64,000 nucleotides of DNA from Amaranthus tricolor (GCF_026212465.1 NC_080059.1:9192811-9256810), one strand, 5' to 3'; numbered from the stretch's first letter, positions 11,701-24,440 are shown. Numbers and translations: made by a program. Notes: a model not told the origin generated them from the letters alone.

Positions 11701-14700
11701 GTTGGGAGGAACACTGAACACTCATTTATTTTACATGAAGGACACTAGCTTTAAACCATCATGCTCATAGACCATAGTCTCTCCTTAACACCAACAACAA
11801 AAGCTAACATGTTAGCTACAACACCAGAATAAATGAACCTTGAATTCATAATGTTCAAGTGTGTGTTTGATCTATAATCTAGGGGTATTTGGGGCTTATT
11901 TAGGTTGCTTTCGAGTTCCTGAACCTTAATGTGGTTTGTTGTAAGATACAAGACTTCCTTATTTGTAAATTAGGGTATATACGTGGCCAGGCGAGACTTA
12001 TTATCCTTGTGTTATGGCGGACCTCTCTCATGCTTTGCTAGTTCTTGCTTGCTCTACTTGATTTCCATTTGATTTTCGAGGCAGCCCAAGAGCCACTTTA
12101 GAGTACCAAATTTTCATTCGTTTTATACATATTGCCTATTTTTTATGAAATTGAAGTGGGATTTTTTTTTGGGGGGGTTGGGGGGTGAGGGGGAGTGATG
12201 TTAAGATATCTCCTCTATAGTGCATGAGTTGCTGCGGACTTTTTGCTGGTTGTTGCTTAGTGTATTATATCATCTATGGAATAGCTAATTTGCAAGTATG
12301 ATGAGAAGTTGGAAGCACTTTAATGTAGGTGCTGGTTATAAATTATTGGTATCCGGCTGATTGTATGTCTACCTTGTCCATGGATTTGAAGAAGCTATAA
12401 ATTTCTTTACGGGTAGAGAATGTTTAGCATTATTTCTTAATTTTTTGTACCTTCCTTTTTGTCATTATTTAAATGAGCTAATGTGTCTGTCTATTTGGTG
12501 GCATTTGACTCAATAGTATGTTCCTTCATTGCAATTCTTATTAATGCAAAAGTTCAATCTATAGTGAGTATAATTACCGAGGCCAATGGGTTGAAATTTT
12601 GGAAGTTATAATGGGGATCTATATATTACTTTGCTAGTGGTGTGCCATGAGCCATGAATATTAAAACTTTTTTTTGGCTCTTTATAGCTTGTGTTTATTG
12701 TCTTTGTGATATTAAGATTCCTCTTCAATGTTCTCTTGTCATCCCTCGAGTTTTCACAAACCTTTAGAGAATGTGTAGGTGGACTTTTGGAAATTCAGAG
12801 GAAATAAAAGAGATTTAAGACCAAATTCTGATGACTTTTGAAAATGGGGGTATCATTTGTATCATTGTTCTATATGGCCATGGATGGATGGAACCAATTT
12901 AGGTGGATCTAGTTGCTTTTTGCTATCTGTTGTAAATTTCATGCATTGGACTTTTAGATATGCTACAACTTGTGATCAGTTGTGGTTTTCTTCTTGCCTT
13001 GTGGCCTTACGATGAACATTGATTGCCTTTAAACGTCTTACCTTCTATAAGTGATTACAAATGGCCAAGCAACACCCCTTACTATTAAGGGCTGTAAAGT
13101 GGTGGCTTGGTGGAGGATCCTAGATCCTAGATGTAAGATGAACCAATGACATACACCGAGGTGGTGGACTGGGTGAAAGAGTTGGATGCTTTTTGATTAT
13201 TGTTATGGTAATAATCTGGGACCAGTTAATGCATTCCTGGTATTCGACAAAGATCTTGACTTCGAAGTGTATTGTCACATGTGTTGTACAAATATTAATA
13301 ATATGGAGACAATATAGTTCTTCCTTTCCTAGATGTGGGTGGTTATCCATCTAGAGTGAAGTGCAACATATAGCATAGTACTTACATGCAGAATTACCAA
13401 TAATACAGTGAAAAAAGCTCACAACAAAATTAAAGCTGAAAAATTGACTAAAGGACCAACCAGTAGATGATGAACCTGAGTCACTGCTGGAACTGCTAGG
13501 ACTACTACATCTATTGTTCTTATTGACTGTATCTTTCTCTATCTCTACAGGAGGGAAACTTGAGATAGGATTGTCATTACCCCCAATATCTATATCCTCG
13601 TCAACTGCGTCATTGACTGTGGCATAAGCCATCCAAAAGAGCATTACAAAAGAAAGTTAGATAGTAATACAAATGAATAACTATTCAATTCTAGTCTCTA
13701 GAGCATCAGTCAATCCTTAAATATGGATTATAAATAACCTTTATCGGCTTGATTTGATGAATTGCTAAACCCATACTCGTTGTGAAGCTGTATAGAAGAG
13801 AAGATCATGATAGAAGTCATACAAACATCAATGCTCAAGTCACATACAAACAAAAGGACAAAAACAAACCTCCATTTCACACGGCTCCGCCCTCGCTTCG
13901 TTCTTCTTCTTCTCCAACAGGAAGTCATCTAACAACTTTCTAAGTTTAAATAAGACATCATCGCTAAGAGCATCGATATCGATCTCAATCTCCTCTTCAC
14001 CGTCTTCCCCAGCACCAGAACTGTTTTCTTTCAAGAACTCGATTATACTCTCGGGCAATTCACTAAGACAATCCTCCAATTCAGAGCTCATTTTATGCTT
14101 CTCATCATCGGTCATTACCCTCTTAACAAGGTCCGACTTCCCTATATATCCCCCCTTCTTTTTCTTGGAAGGGGGAATGTGATTGGCCACTGTAGCAGGT
14201 TCGTTTGGTATAGGGGCTTGCACTGATACAGGGGCTTGCACTGTTGAAGGTAATACTTGTACATCATTACTTGATGACATCTTCTTTTCAATCACTTTCC
14301 ATCTTTGCTCAAAATTTTTGCTCAAGGTTTGAGCCATGAAATGAACATCATTTCCAGCCGGATTGTATGTCATCGCATTCGAAAAAGTAAGCCTAACATC
14401 CGCAGCAAACCCTAATGGACTTGTGTATTCACCTCTAGATAATTTGGTTTTGACTGTGCCTAAATCCATAGGATGCTTAATTACAGTAAAATAATCAGGA
14501 ATGTTCAACTTGACAACATCTACAGGTTCCTTAAAAACCCAACCAAATTGATGTTGCATCAGCCAAGTCAAAAGATTTTCACATCGTTTCATCAACATAG
14601 AGTTGTTAGAAGCATTGGCAGATGCAATTTGCTTCCGAGGATCAATCTTCCCAGGAAAACCCTTTTTCGTTTGGGCCCCATTACGCCCCCCAGTGGGCTG

Positions 14701-15219
14701 TTTCTTCCCCTTCACAGGATTAAGCTCAAGCGGAGGCGGCCTCAGAGTATTCTCCAATGGAGGTCTTTTCAGCCCGTCACTGCAACTACGAATATCGCTA
14801 GCGGGCGATAAAACTACTGCACTATTGCTAAAAGACGCAATTCGCCTCCGTAAATTGCGCACCTCCTCAAGCTCCCTCTTTAACCTAATCTCCAAATCCT
14901 TCTTATCAGACCTAGACATCTTCGAAAAAGATAGAACTTGCATAGGAATCCCAAATTGATCATGAGTATCACCATTTAAACTCATACATTTCCTCTTGGG
15001 TGAACAAGAATCCTCCGAAAGAGTCACCTCGGTATCAACACGCCCAGAGCTTCCAAATCCCTCAGACTCAGCAGTTATTTCGGTAGCATGACGATAATCT
15101 GATATAATAGCTGACCTTTGATTAGCCATAGAAAACTTTCTGGATTTCCCCATCATATTACGAGAGTAATTCTTAGATTCCTTTCGACCAGTGTAAACTA
15201 TGGGAATAGCCGGTGCCAT
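2726..15219 (-). CDS. GTE8: BET-family bromodomain/NET protein, GTE8/GTE10-like
   Basis: Likely nuclear chromatin reader that binds acetyl-lysine on histones and influences transcription. Coding exons, in transcript order: 15219-13870, 13787-13739, 13616-13461, 7770-7700, 7430-7361, 7222-7139, 7058-6943, 6857-6791, 6676-6546, 3010-2726. They sum to 2379 bp (792 aa), about the size I recall for Arabidopsis GTE8. The start is [13 protein letters not shown]; an upstream in-frame stop and a TGCAG just 5' suggest a 5'-UTR intron. Exon 1 holds the bromodomain (about residues 206-312; acetyl-lysine Asn in MTYNPAGND, near residue 286) and the NET domain (about 365-435, with the acidic [14 protein letters not shown]). 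Later exons encode Ser/Asp-rich linkers, [19 protein letters not shown], a long Glu/Lys/Ala coiled-coil stretch and the acidic C-terminus [10 protein letters not shown] typical of this subgroup. Two introns (5.7 and 3.5 kb) hold old retroelement debris. The paralogue (GTE8 versus GTE10) is uncertain; exon ends may be off by a base or two. Confidence 0.88.
3725..4060. repeat. Tandem duplication, unit about 169 bp, in GTE intron
   Basis: Two head-to-tail copies, 3725-3893 and 3894-4060, both starting near GTTTTCTATTGA and sharing the CAAGCTTGAGCTTGAAATT block and the end CCAAAATTCTCGA. They differ by small substitutions and an extra CTCAAAA. They lie in the last intron of the GTE gene, left of the LINE remnant. 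Confidence 0.8.
4480..6190 (+). mobile_element. Degraded RTE-type LINE (non-LTR retrotransposon) in GTE intron
   Basis: Many stops and frameshifts, but scattered peptide matches keep the order of a plant RTE-type LINE. An endonuclease-like part comes first ([19 protein letters not shown] near 4677-4735, then GDLNEQVG and a HGGFGYG-like block near 4875-4950). A reverse-transcriptase part follows (a region reading like [21 protein letters not shown] near 5650-5710, and [13 protein letters not shown] near 5890-5932). The C-terminal block reads like [18 protein letters not shown] (near 6050-6100). It is antisense to the GTE gene and sits wholly inside its 3.5 kb last intron. No target duplication or tail was located, so the ends are approximate. 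Confidence 0.72.
8936..9199. repeat. Near-perfect tandem duplication, unit 132 bp
   Basis: Copies 8936-9067 and 9068-9199 start with TAGTATCCACTGCACTC and differ at only a few bases (for example AAATAGTAGTC versus AAGTAGTAGTC), so the duplication is recent. It is within an intron of the GTE gene. A short frame is open across both copies, but it resembles no protein. Confidence 0.9.
10436..10617. mobile_element. Short hAT-like MITE inserted in an L1 fragment
   Basis: Imperfect terminal inverted repeats: TAGAGGTGTTCA at the left and TGAACACATCTA at the right. Internal ACCCAAA/ACCCGACC motifs are common in small hAT-type MITEs. The left flank GTATCAAC reappears as CTATCAAC four bases past the right end, compatible with a degraded 8-bp target duplication. 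Sequence to the right reads as an L1 fragment. Confidence 0.5.
10618..10830 (-). mobile_element. L1-type LINE fragment (zf-RVT zinc-binding domain)
   Basis: Read on the minus strand it encodes [19 protein letters not shown] followed by [20 protein letters not shown] and SCKY. This is the Cys/His cluster of the zinc-binding region found after reverse transcriptase in plant L1-type LINEs. Only this portion is recognisable; it is interrupted on its 3' side by the MITE at 10436-10617. Confidence 0.75.
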
Positions 15220-17644
15220 ATGAGAAATCCCCAATTTCTGCACATATCAACTACCCCTACGAAAGATTTAAGATTTCCAGTTCAAAAACAAAATCCCTAA
15301 AATTGGAAATAGAATCGTTGAATTTGTAATTAGGGTTTATAAGGAAAAAAAAAAGGAATTGAATTGCAGCGATTGTATAGTGAAGTGTTGGGTGTCGTAT
15401 TATCGATTAACGAACGACCCACCCAAAAAGGGAAAAGGGGTGAAATCGAAAAATGAACTTGAATTTATCGAATCGACACCGACAACCGGCTAGCATTATT
15501 GGATTTTAATTTTTTTTTTAAATAATTATTTTAATATGGAAGAAAAAAAAGGAAGAAGTTGTCACCTTTCCTAGAGTGGATACTGGATACACACCAATTG
15601 ACTTCATCATTGTGAAACTAAATGAACCTTATAATAATATAATATTATAAATAATATTTTTTTTATAATCATATAACTATTTTATTATAATTATAAAAAT
15701 AATTCGCAATTCTTGATCTTGGAATTTCTGGTGAACCGTAATTGAAATTTTTGATTCTTAATTCGAAAATAACCTTAATCAATAAAATTGAAAAATATTA
15801 AATTGTTTTTTCGATTTCTTCCTAATTTTGAATTCTAACGCATCACTTTAAGTTAGAACATACTATATTTCTATTTCGTTTTTTTATTTGAGTCAAAAAT
15901 TCTTGTTGCATTCTTAAAAGTATATTATTATTTGATAAATTATTTAATAAAATTTAAAGGAACACATACAGGATAATAAATGAGTACCTAGATTAAATTG
16001 GATATGACTTGAGGTTATTTGTATTAATGAATACTTAGGATAGTGAGTACTAGTATTTATCGTAGTGATTTGACTTTTAACTATTTTTTAACTTTCATCC
16101 TTTGTATTTGGTAGCACAAGTAAATAGCTTTCGAGCCTTTTGCTAAGTTGTCATATCCTCAGTTGGTAAAGAGATTGGACATTAAATACATTATTTGTCA
16201 TGTTGTCCTAGATATAAAAACTTTACTTTAGATGGTAAAGGAGTTCGTACTTGTTTTTTTTATGAGCTTTACTAAATATCACCGCCTTTTTCATTGTGTG
16301 CCCCCTTTATATATTGAATTTCCTATATTGTCTTTAATGATTCTCATAACTCTATATTTCTAACTTCTCCATAAAGAACGTCCTAAACTAAAATTGAACA
16401 TCGAAACAATATGGTTAATGAATTTGACCATTTAATTAACTATTAATTAAATGATTTTGCAAATAATTAAAATTATTATCAATTAAACTAAAATTGTTTC
16501 ATGCATATTAAAATATTATTAATTAAATTAAGTTCATTATTAATTAACAAAAAAGATTATTAAATAACTAAATTATTATTATTAATTAACTAAAAACTAA
16601 AATTATTGAATAAATAAATCAAGAATAAAAATACAAAAAAGAATAAAAATTAGGTTAATTAATATTAACTACTCTTAATTGATTGAATCTAAAATTTGAT
16701 ACATGTTCACTCTTTTCACCATAACATTTTATAGGAAAATCACAAAATGTAAGGTTTGCAGCATTGAAAACTAAACTTGAAGAGCATTCTAATGATATAT
16801 TATATGCCCAACTTTGATAACCGAGCGAGAAATAAAGTTTGCTTTGATTTTTAGTACACGGGTAAATAGATTATGTCTCACAAAACGCACGACCGGACCG
16901 CGATAGAGTAGCACAAAACACACAATCGAACCGCGATATACGACATTATGGCTTGAACAATAGTTGTGCTATGATGAAAACAAATATAAGAAATATATAG
17001 ACTGATTAATAGTAGAAATCACACAAAGTTTTAATGTGGTTCACTAACAATATATATTAATTACATCAACCGGAACAAAGAGAACCTATATTATTAACGT
17101 GAGAGAGAAAAACAAATACAATATAATTAGAATTGATGGGTTATAAATAATACTCAGAAATAACATAATTTCATGATACCGACTAATCTTAAACTAATGG
17201 TTTAGACTCACTTCAAACCCAAATTTAGAAATAGTCAAACAAAAACAATATCTTCGAACTGCTTCAAATGTGAGATGGTGACAAGATGAACATCAAAACA
17301 ACATTCACACGTTTAATTAGTCATCTTTGTTGGAAAAATAACTCACATGTTATCTCACATCGAAAAAATAAAGAGATTGACCAACATATAAGCTTGATGG
17401 GCTATTCTCCTTTTTACCAATTGGTTTTAGAATAGAACCTCATCTCATCAGATTTGTGTGCAGTCAACTTTCCTTTTATGTGGTCTTCTGTACAAACCCA
17501 AATGTATCAACCTTCACAAGTTCACCTTAAATTCATAAAATGGTAGTCTAATCTGCAAAGGATTCGAATGCGAAAATGCTAGAGGCAGAGGAGTAGATGG
17601 CATCGTAGGTCACTCTAAATGCCTTGGCGTAACTACACAGAAGA
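15220..17644. other. Intergenic: GTE promoter/5' leader and PPR 3' flank
   Basis: The first 260 bases (to about 15480) probably contain the GTE 5' UTR and a leader intron. Beyond that is AT-rich spacer. At 16870-17110 a region with CACAAAGTTTTAATGTGGTTC resembles a copia LTR fragment. At 17328-17470 a TGTTGGAAAAATAAC start with a TCACATCGAAAAA block resembles a TRIM/SMART LTR. Both are weak remnants. No gene is seen. Confidence 0.45.
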
Positions 17645-20600
17645 TCATTCAAGTTTTTGATTCTTCCGGGAACTTATACCGCCTCGTTTTTTACTTCCAT
17701 TATGAGGCCTAATACGGGATGTGCGCAAGGCTTTTGTATCTCTTGGATGTCTCACAAAGTTCTTAGAGCCTACTCTTCCATGTACACTACCTTGTTCGGG
17801 TCCTTGTAACAGGTTCTTTAGTTTTGGATCATCGACAAAGCCATTTGAAAGCATCTCGGTGTGCAATTCCTTAGCTTTGAGCGAACAACCACAATTCGCC
17901 AAGCCATGTATTACAGACTGGTAGTGTTCTGATTCAGGATGCACCCCAAATTGTCTCATTTCGACCCAAACCTTTAACACATTTTCAGGTTCTCTTAATT
18001 TGAAGAATCTGTCAAAAACTAGTAAAAACGTATTGTTATCAGGCCCGACTTTACTGTTTCTCATCAGGCTCAGAATTTCAAAAGTATGTTGCAGATTTGC
18101 ACCTTTCAAGAACGCTTGGTAGGTCTCACGAGTTGGTCGTACACCCTCTTGTGTCATAGCAGACAACAGATTTCTAGCCTCCTCAAATTTCCCAGCTTCA
18201 CATAGAGGACAAATCAAACAATTATACGACTGAGAATCGGGTTGTAAACCCATCTCCTTGGTTTTCCTTAGAATTTTAAGAGCTTCGCTCGAACAGTTTT
18301 CGAGAACCATCACATACATAAGTGAATTGTAGACATCAAGGCCAGGAGTCAAGCCTCTTTTATTCATATCATCGTAGAGCCTTAGAGAATCAAACAGGTT
18401 TCCAACCCTTGAAAAACACGAAATCATGTGTGTGTAGGACATTGCATTAGGCATTACACAGTAACGTGCCATCTCCCTCCAGATCCTCTTGGCTTCGATA
18501 ACATCAACGGAAATATCACACCAACCATGAAGAATGATATTAAACCCGTCAGTCTCGAGTGGATATAGCTTCTTATTATTCAACATGAATTCCTCAGCCT
18601 CTTCGATATTTCCATAATTACATAATGAGTTAATGACATTGTAAAACGCATTCTGGTCAGGACATGCTGTCAACTTCTCCATAAAATCAAAAGTTCTAAT
18701 GGCCTTCTCATGGTTATTTGCTGCTGCATATCTGAAATGGAGGAATTTGTTATATAAATACATCAAAGCCAAGTACAACAATATAAGAAGAAAGACTAAA
18801 TGAAACTGAAGGGTACTATGGGTGGGTATAATCAATCAATGATCAGAATCAGCTTTCAATACTATCAGTACAACTAAATCAAGCTTGAAAGTAAAACGAA
18901 GACAACCAGAACCCGACTGACACTCGACTCGGTGCGAATCCGATAATGCGAATAACCGGTGCTAATCCGATCCGTAACTAACCGATCTGACACGAGTATG
19001 ACCCGTCGCGGTTACCCATTCGAAATACGATCGAACCCAATGACACTCGTCCGAAACGGACCCGATGATCCGAATGAACACCTCTATGCAAGGACATAAA
19101 CATTATATTAATAGTTTGCATCTCAAATGCTCCTATTTCACTATTTGCAGCATATTTGAAAAGAGAGAATTGGGCCTAAACCTTTGTTATAAAGTATAAT
19201 CCTTTTTTTACTAAACATCTTCAACAATAGATTTGATTGGTAAATCTCTGAAGGTTGTTTAATCCTCTAAAATTTGTTCACTTCTCACCCACACAAAACA
19301 TGGCAAAAATTGATTTCATCTGTGCATAACAAAAAAAAATTTATGATTATAAAGTTTAGAAAACTCTCGAATAATATACACCAGAAAAGTAGTGTGGTTC
19401 AATCATTGAAACCTGCATCGACAGGCAAGAAAGTAGTGTTTCCCATTGCTATTCATTGAAAGGGAAAAAAAAGATGAACATGGCTATTAAATAGATTTAT
19501 CCTACGAGTTTACCAAGCTCACCTATAAAGTCTACATGATTCATTAAATGACAAGCTCACAAAATAAGTCCCAAAAAGTCCATTTAAAAAGAACTAGAAC
19601 CAGGATTTGTAAACTTCTAAGGAAAACATACGAGGAGGCATAAGTGCTCATAATCATCCCAATAAAAAACAATTAAACTGCCACACAAATGCACCCTTTC
19701 AGATTCAATAACTGTAAACTCAATTACTAGAACACTTCCTGGAAGATGCAGCAAGACCTGCAGACCAACATCACATTACTGATCAGTGGTCACTGGTCAA
19801 TCCACTTCCTGGTTTCAAATTGTGCAACGCTTCTTATCTTTCCGTAACAATTAGTTTTCAAGGCATAGTCTTAGAGCCTATTCCCCCAAACTTATAAATT
19901 GAATTCAATTCCCTTCACTCTTACTCTCACATTTTCTTAGAAGGTATATGGTTCGGAAATTATGCTTTCCAAGAAGATTATTTTCTACTTCCTGTTGCTT
20001 GGTTAGACAAGAGATTTAAAAGGAAAAACTAAGTTTTGAAAAGATTTATTCTTTTCTTTGTAAACGTTTTCACCAAAAATTGAAGGATAACCAAATTTTC
20101 TCCATTCCACCATTCCCAATATCTCAATGTTTCCCTTATCTTAATATTTCATCAATCCAAACACATAAAACAATTTTTTCATTGCACATAAATGTCAAAC
20201 CAAACACCCCTTAACATCTCCACCCTGCACACACACACAAAACATCTCACTAATCTTGCCATGATCCCATGAAGATGAACTCCCCACAAACCAATAATTT
20301 CCATGGAAGCCTAAAACAAGATTCCACATCACAAACCTAAAACCATAGCCCCCTACACACACACATACACATAAACTGTTGTGAAAATTTAACTTGGTTC
20401 ACCCAAAGTATTGACTTATTCTATTTTGGCCAGATTTGGACTCTAGCATTTGAAGTCTTGAAGCATGGGATGAGCTTTCTTGTGGCTTAATTTTTGGGCT
20501 CTTCCCCACGTTCATAGAGAAGAGAACTTTTGCCTTGATATAGACCTTCTAGGAAAGCTTAGAGTTGATCATGGTTTGTTTGGGAAAGGTTTGAAGCAAG

Positions 20601-22232
20601 AAGGTTGGGATATGTGTGATGCATTTGAGCATGCGAAACTTTCACGTGAAGTCAAGGACCCCCTACCTTGCTAAGTGCTTGAACGATTAAGTATACAGCT
20701 CTACCGAGCACTCTTGAGACAGAATAGTAGCTGGCAGCCACATGCTGCTCCATCGAGCTGTATATGTCTCGGACGACCAGCCCCTGCAGCCTTTTGTTTG
20801 ATTTTGCTGATAGGTTTTCAAGTCGCTGCCCCATCTTAATTTGCCTATATATATGTGCTATGCTTGTGTTGTAAACTTAAGCCAAAGTCTGTAATTTAGC
20901 TTCCTACCTTACTTAATATTGTACTCTCCATCTCTCTCTATCTTCTCTTTCATGCTTCTAATTTCTTCTCTACCATTGTAATACCTTCAACGCGTGAGCT
21001 TTAAGCTCTTGTCGTGTGTAGGATGGCAAAGGGGACCATGGAACACGTTGCACAAAGGAGAGGAATCAGCAGCAGGTGCCGGCTCACTTGTGCTCGAACG
21101 AGCCCCATATTGCTCGAACGAGCACAGTAGTCCAGCAACATACTGCCTCAGTCTTTTTTGCCTTGTGCTGATGCCTACTCACCTATTACTTCTAAGCCCT
21201 ATGTCTTCCTATATATACACTAGTCCTAGTTTTTTGTAAGGTATGCCAATGTCTCATTTGTATAGAGCTACCTATTGCTTAGTTTACTCCCTCATTAGCT
21301 CCTCTCTTCCTCACTAGACCTCCACTGTAATTCATTCAAGTTTTGTATTTGTCCTCAACCACATATTAATACTATCCTAGGCTAGATATGGTAATGTAGC
21401 CCAAGCTTGGTGAACCACCTTAAATCTTGTGCCCTTATTTGCTTGTTCATTATTGTTATTCTCTACTTACTTGCATATTTGGTTCCTACATTAACACACA
21501 CCTCAAACACCCATCTAAACTCAAAGTTTGTGATCTTTGGTGAGTGAGAGTGCCTCTCATTTCAGTTATCATTTAGCACATATACTCCTATATAGTACCT
21601 GAACAGCTGAAAAATAGCAAAAAAAAATTAAGTACAGACCTGTCTATGATGGCAAACATTGCTTGTCGAGTATCCACCAAACGGTAACAATCCCGAATTA
21701 AAGACCAGGCAGTGTCAAACTTGTGATGAGTACCCAATACCCAAACAATCAAACCCAATAATTTGTCAGAAATACAACCCCATTTTTGGGTCAATTCAAA
21801 GATTAACAAAACCAACTTCCAATCATCCTGTAATTTCCAAATAGCCAAATAAACTTGGGTGGCATCAGGACTGATACCAGAACTAGCAAGAAAATCAATA
21901 GCCTCCTTCCTGGAGGTGCAATTCTTGGTTCTCTGCACCAGTTCGACGAGTTCACTAACACCCAGATCATCATTTTGATGATTTACGCTTACAAAATCAT
22001 TGAAATTGATGGGATTGTAGAGAGAATGGACTGAACAAGGTTTGAAAGTAGAGAAAAACAGTGAATGCAAAAGAGTAAGGGAAGGCCGGAAATGTGTTCG
22101 ATGAAAAGCCTGAGAGAAGAAGTTGGTTACATACCCAATAGGAGAAGAGCGAATCCGAGGAGATAGAGAGTGGTGAAGACGGGAAGCAAATGGTGGTCGA
22201 AAACACAATTGTCGAAGAATGAGCCTTCTCAT
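17645..22232 (-). CDS. P-class pentatricopeptide repeat protein, probably mitochondrial
   Basis: PPR proteins bind organellar RNA and act in its processing, stability or translation. Two coding exons: 22232-21640 and 18731-17645, joined in phase (AG|A, giving R-Y at the join), total 1680 bp, 559 aa. The start at MRRLILRQLCFRPPF begins an Arg/Ser/Phe-rich, nearly acid-free stretch of about 55 residues, typical of a mitochondrial presequence. The body is a run of about nine 35-residue helical repeats; clear ones contain DVYNSLMYVM, DSQSYNCLICPLCEAGKFEE, TRETYQAFLKG and SEHYQSVIHGLANCG. There is no E, DYW or SMR domain, so it is P class. The C-terminus is basic (HNGSKKRGGISSRKNQKLE). The 2.9 kb intron holds LTR-like sequence, which is unusual because most plant PPR genes lack long introns. 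I cannot name the orthologue. Confidence 0.88.
18890..19090. repeat. Possible one-ended hAT-type MITE remnant
   Basis: CCGATCCG/GACCCGATG-rich segment in the PPR intron, ending in GAATGAACACCTCTA, which is the inverted form of the TAGAGGTGTTCA end seen at 10436. I could not find the opposite end, so this is a fragment at best. Confidence 0.35.
20377..21496 (+). mobile_element. Possible solo LTR (copia-like) in PPR intron
   Basis: The segment can be read as TGTTGTGAAAATTTAAC at the left and TTCCTACATTAACA at the right (TG...CA). It has TATA-type motifs near 20844 and 21210. Its 3' portion (GGTGAACCACCTTAAATC, then Y-rich sequence ending GGTTCC) is typical of plant copia LTRs. It also has two palindromic GCTCGAACGAGC blocks near 21093 and 21112. 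No clear target duplication was found and the left end is a guess. It would have been inserted antisense to the PPR gene. Confidence 0.4.
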
Positions 22233-24440
22233 CAGGACAACAATTGAGCTGCACAAACAAAAATGGGAGACAGCGTTGATATTAAGTCATTCATGGTTAT
22301 TGATGCTAGATCGAGTTGTAATTGAATTTGGTCAATTTCATGTTTGGACAATGGGTGGATACTGATCGAGCCCAGTCGGATTCAAATACAAAAAAGGTCA
22401 AGCCGAGGGGTAAAGAGCTAGAAACTTGTATGTTTGTCCAATAAATATAATGTCCTTAGTTGACCATGCTTTATCCCCTATTTTGGTTCTTTTTATCAAC
22501 TGTTACTATAAAAGCCGTGCAATGCACATAGTTTTTTTAATAACATTTTTAAAATGTAAATTTTAAGTCACTATATAATTTCATATCATTCGAAACTAAT
22601 TATTTTGATTGAAAAAAAAATCAAACAATGAAATATCTCAATATTACAAGAAACAATCTCATTTTAATGGGTAATTTTAAAAAATACAATTATATTATTA
22701 TAATCATATTAGTAGTTTGTCAATGCAATTGGCTATTACTGAAATAATTAACTGCCCCAATTTTAGTTTTTGGAGAAGGATATGTACTATAATATTTGCC
22801 TTCGAAATATAAGATACTATATGATATTTTATAATCTTAATTTTATTCTTTCTTAAAAACTAGAGATAATCACTTAAAACATTAATTGTTTCCAATTTTC
22901 GTGTTAAGTTCTCTTAAAAAACTAAAATATTAATAATAAAGAGAGTTTGTTGATTTTTATGTACAACCCTAGGTTGTAAATATCAATACCCTTGATTTTT
23001 TCTTTAGATTTTAAGATATTATGTTTGAAAAATAAATATTACTTTCTCAAAACAACCTTTTTCTAAAATGATACTACTAATATATTATATTTTATATTAA
23101 AGGAAAAAATTTAGATTGTATAATTTTTTTAATATAATAACATTACAATCTTACAATTTATTGTCTTTCTTTTTATTAAAAAACACTATATATTTAGTAG
23201 GTATAATATTGCCAACACAACATACAAATATATTGTCATGTCATATTATATCATCCAATCATATTGATGCATTTGGCAAATGATTAATATATTGATATTT
23301 GTTATTTAACAGTAAAGTTATAACATTATATGATTGAATCAGCCTTTAATTGAACAAATATTTTAAAACCAAAAATATTACCAATAAGAATTGTAAAAAT
23401 TTTTCACAAAAATCATCCTTGTGAATACGATCCCCTACATCAACATTACTGTATGTAGTTTATGTAGTTTTGTGGTTGCATGAGTTATTAAAATTGTAAA
23501 GCTTGTACCAACCACCTCTCTTTAAAAACAACTTGGGGCAAGCCACTATTTAGTCGAGTCAATCACGAGTCAAGTTGATTTTAGGTCATGTTGATTTTTG
23601 GTAAGATTAATTACGGTCTTATGTAACTCTAAACTAGTAAAGTGAAACCTACCATCCATGTTAAGGTTAAATTTGAGTTAACAATAGGTTACATAAATTC
23701 ACTAACCATATATTTTTGGATACACATTATTCTCGAATAAAGTGCATGTCGGTCATAATGCAAAGTAATTGATTATGTTTTAGCTACATCAAATTCAATT
23801 TCAATTAGTTATGAATCACCATACCTCAGATGAACCTGCAAGTTAGATGTACTCAATCGTTTTGTATCATGCTTTATATCAAAATCAATTTGGATCAATC
23901 ATAATTCACATCTCAGATCTAACTACAAATCAAACGTACTTAATCATTTCGAATCATGGTAAATATCAATTTTAATTCGGATTAAAATATGAATAACCAT
24001 AACTCAGATCAACCTACAAGCCAGATTTACTCGATTCGAGGAGATTCTGCAGGTTGGGTCTATTTTAAAAACCAAAGGTGATTTCAAGTAAAAAAATAGA
24101 AAAATTTAATGTGGTAACCTTGAAATTTTTAGTTCTTCCACGTGATCGACAAACGTTATTTTGTCCGTGTGGGTGGCCCTGAGCTTTTAATTTTTTCAAA
24201 TTATAAACAAAAGGTTAAGATTGTGTTAAATTTATGTTTTTACTACCCATCATAAAAAAGTTAACGTTTTTCAAAAATATATTTAAATTAAGTATTTAAT
24301 TTAACAAAAATTTAAAATTTGATTTACTTTATAAAAAAGTTGAAAGCAGGAGTTCACCGTGGCAAAAAAGTGCTCGTATACCGCCTACAAAAGTCGAAAA
24401 CTCCCTGTTACCCTCAATTCTCCCAAAAAATAAGTATACT
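22233..24440. other. Divergent promoter region between PPR and PP2C genes
   Basis: About 2.2 kb of AT-rich spacer separating the PPR start (minus) from the PP2C leader (plus). Apart from the degenerate tandem array at 23811-24045 I see no gene or intact transposon. Core promoter elements are clear only on the PP2C side. Confidence 0.6.
23811..24045. repeat. Degenerate tandem array, about 2.6 copies of an 88-90 bp unit
   Basis: Units start at 23811 (ATGAATCACCATACCTCAGA), 23901 (ATAATTCACATCTCAGATC) and 23989 (ATGAATAACCATAACTCAGA). They share the order CTCAGAT-AACCTACAA-AGATGTACTCAAT with many substitutions. It lies 400 bp upstream of the PP2C TATA box. Confidence 0.65.

Larger units (their letters stand above)
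7771..13460. other. Large GTE intron (5.7 kb)
   Basis: Intron between the third and fourth coding exons of the GTE gene. It holds a 132-bp tandem duplication, a hAT-like MITE inside an L1-type fragment, and a weak hAT-like remnant at about 11170-11350 (TAGGGCTGACTGAACAAAG start). A low-complexity G-rich patch lies at 12160-12200. The stretch at about 9310-9540 is rich in short CGATAT/GTTACG motifs and looks repeat-derived but unassigned. No gene is visible. Confidence 0.7.

Noticed and set aside
14473..14959. Plus-strand frames of over 100 aa
   Set aside because: Antisense shadows of the large GTE first exon.
15220..15243. Upstream GTG as the GTE start
   Set aside because: Non-ATG, preceded by an in-frame stop; MAPAIPI at 15219 matches how this subgroup starts.
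22233..22256. Upstream TTG as the PPR start
   Set aside because: Non-ATG; the ATG at 22232 begins a good presequence.
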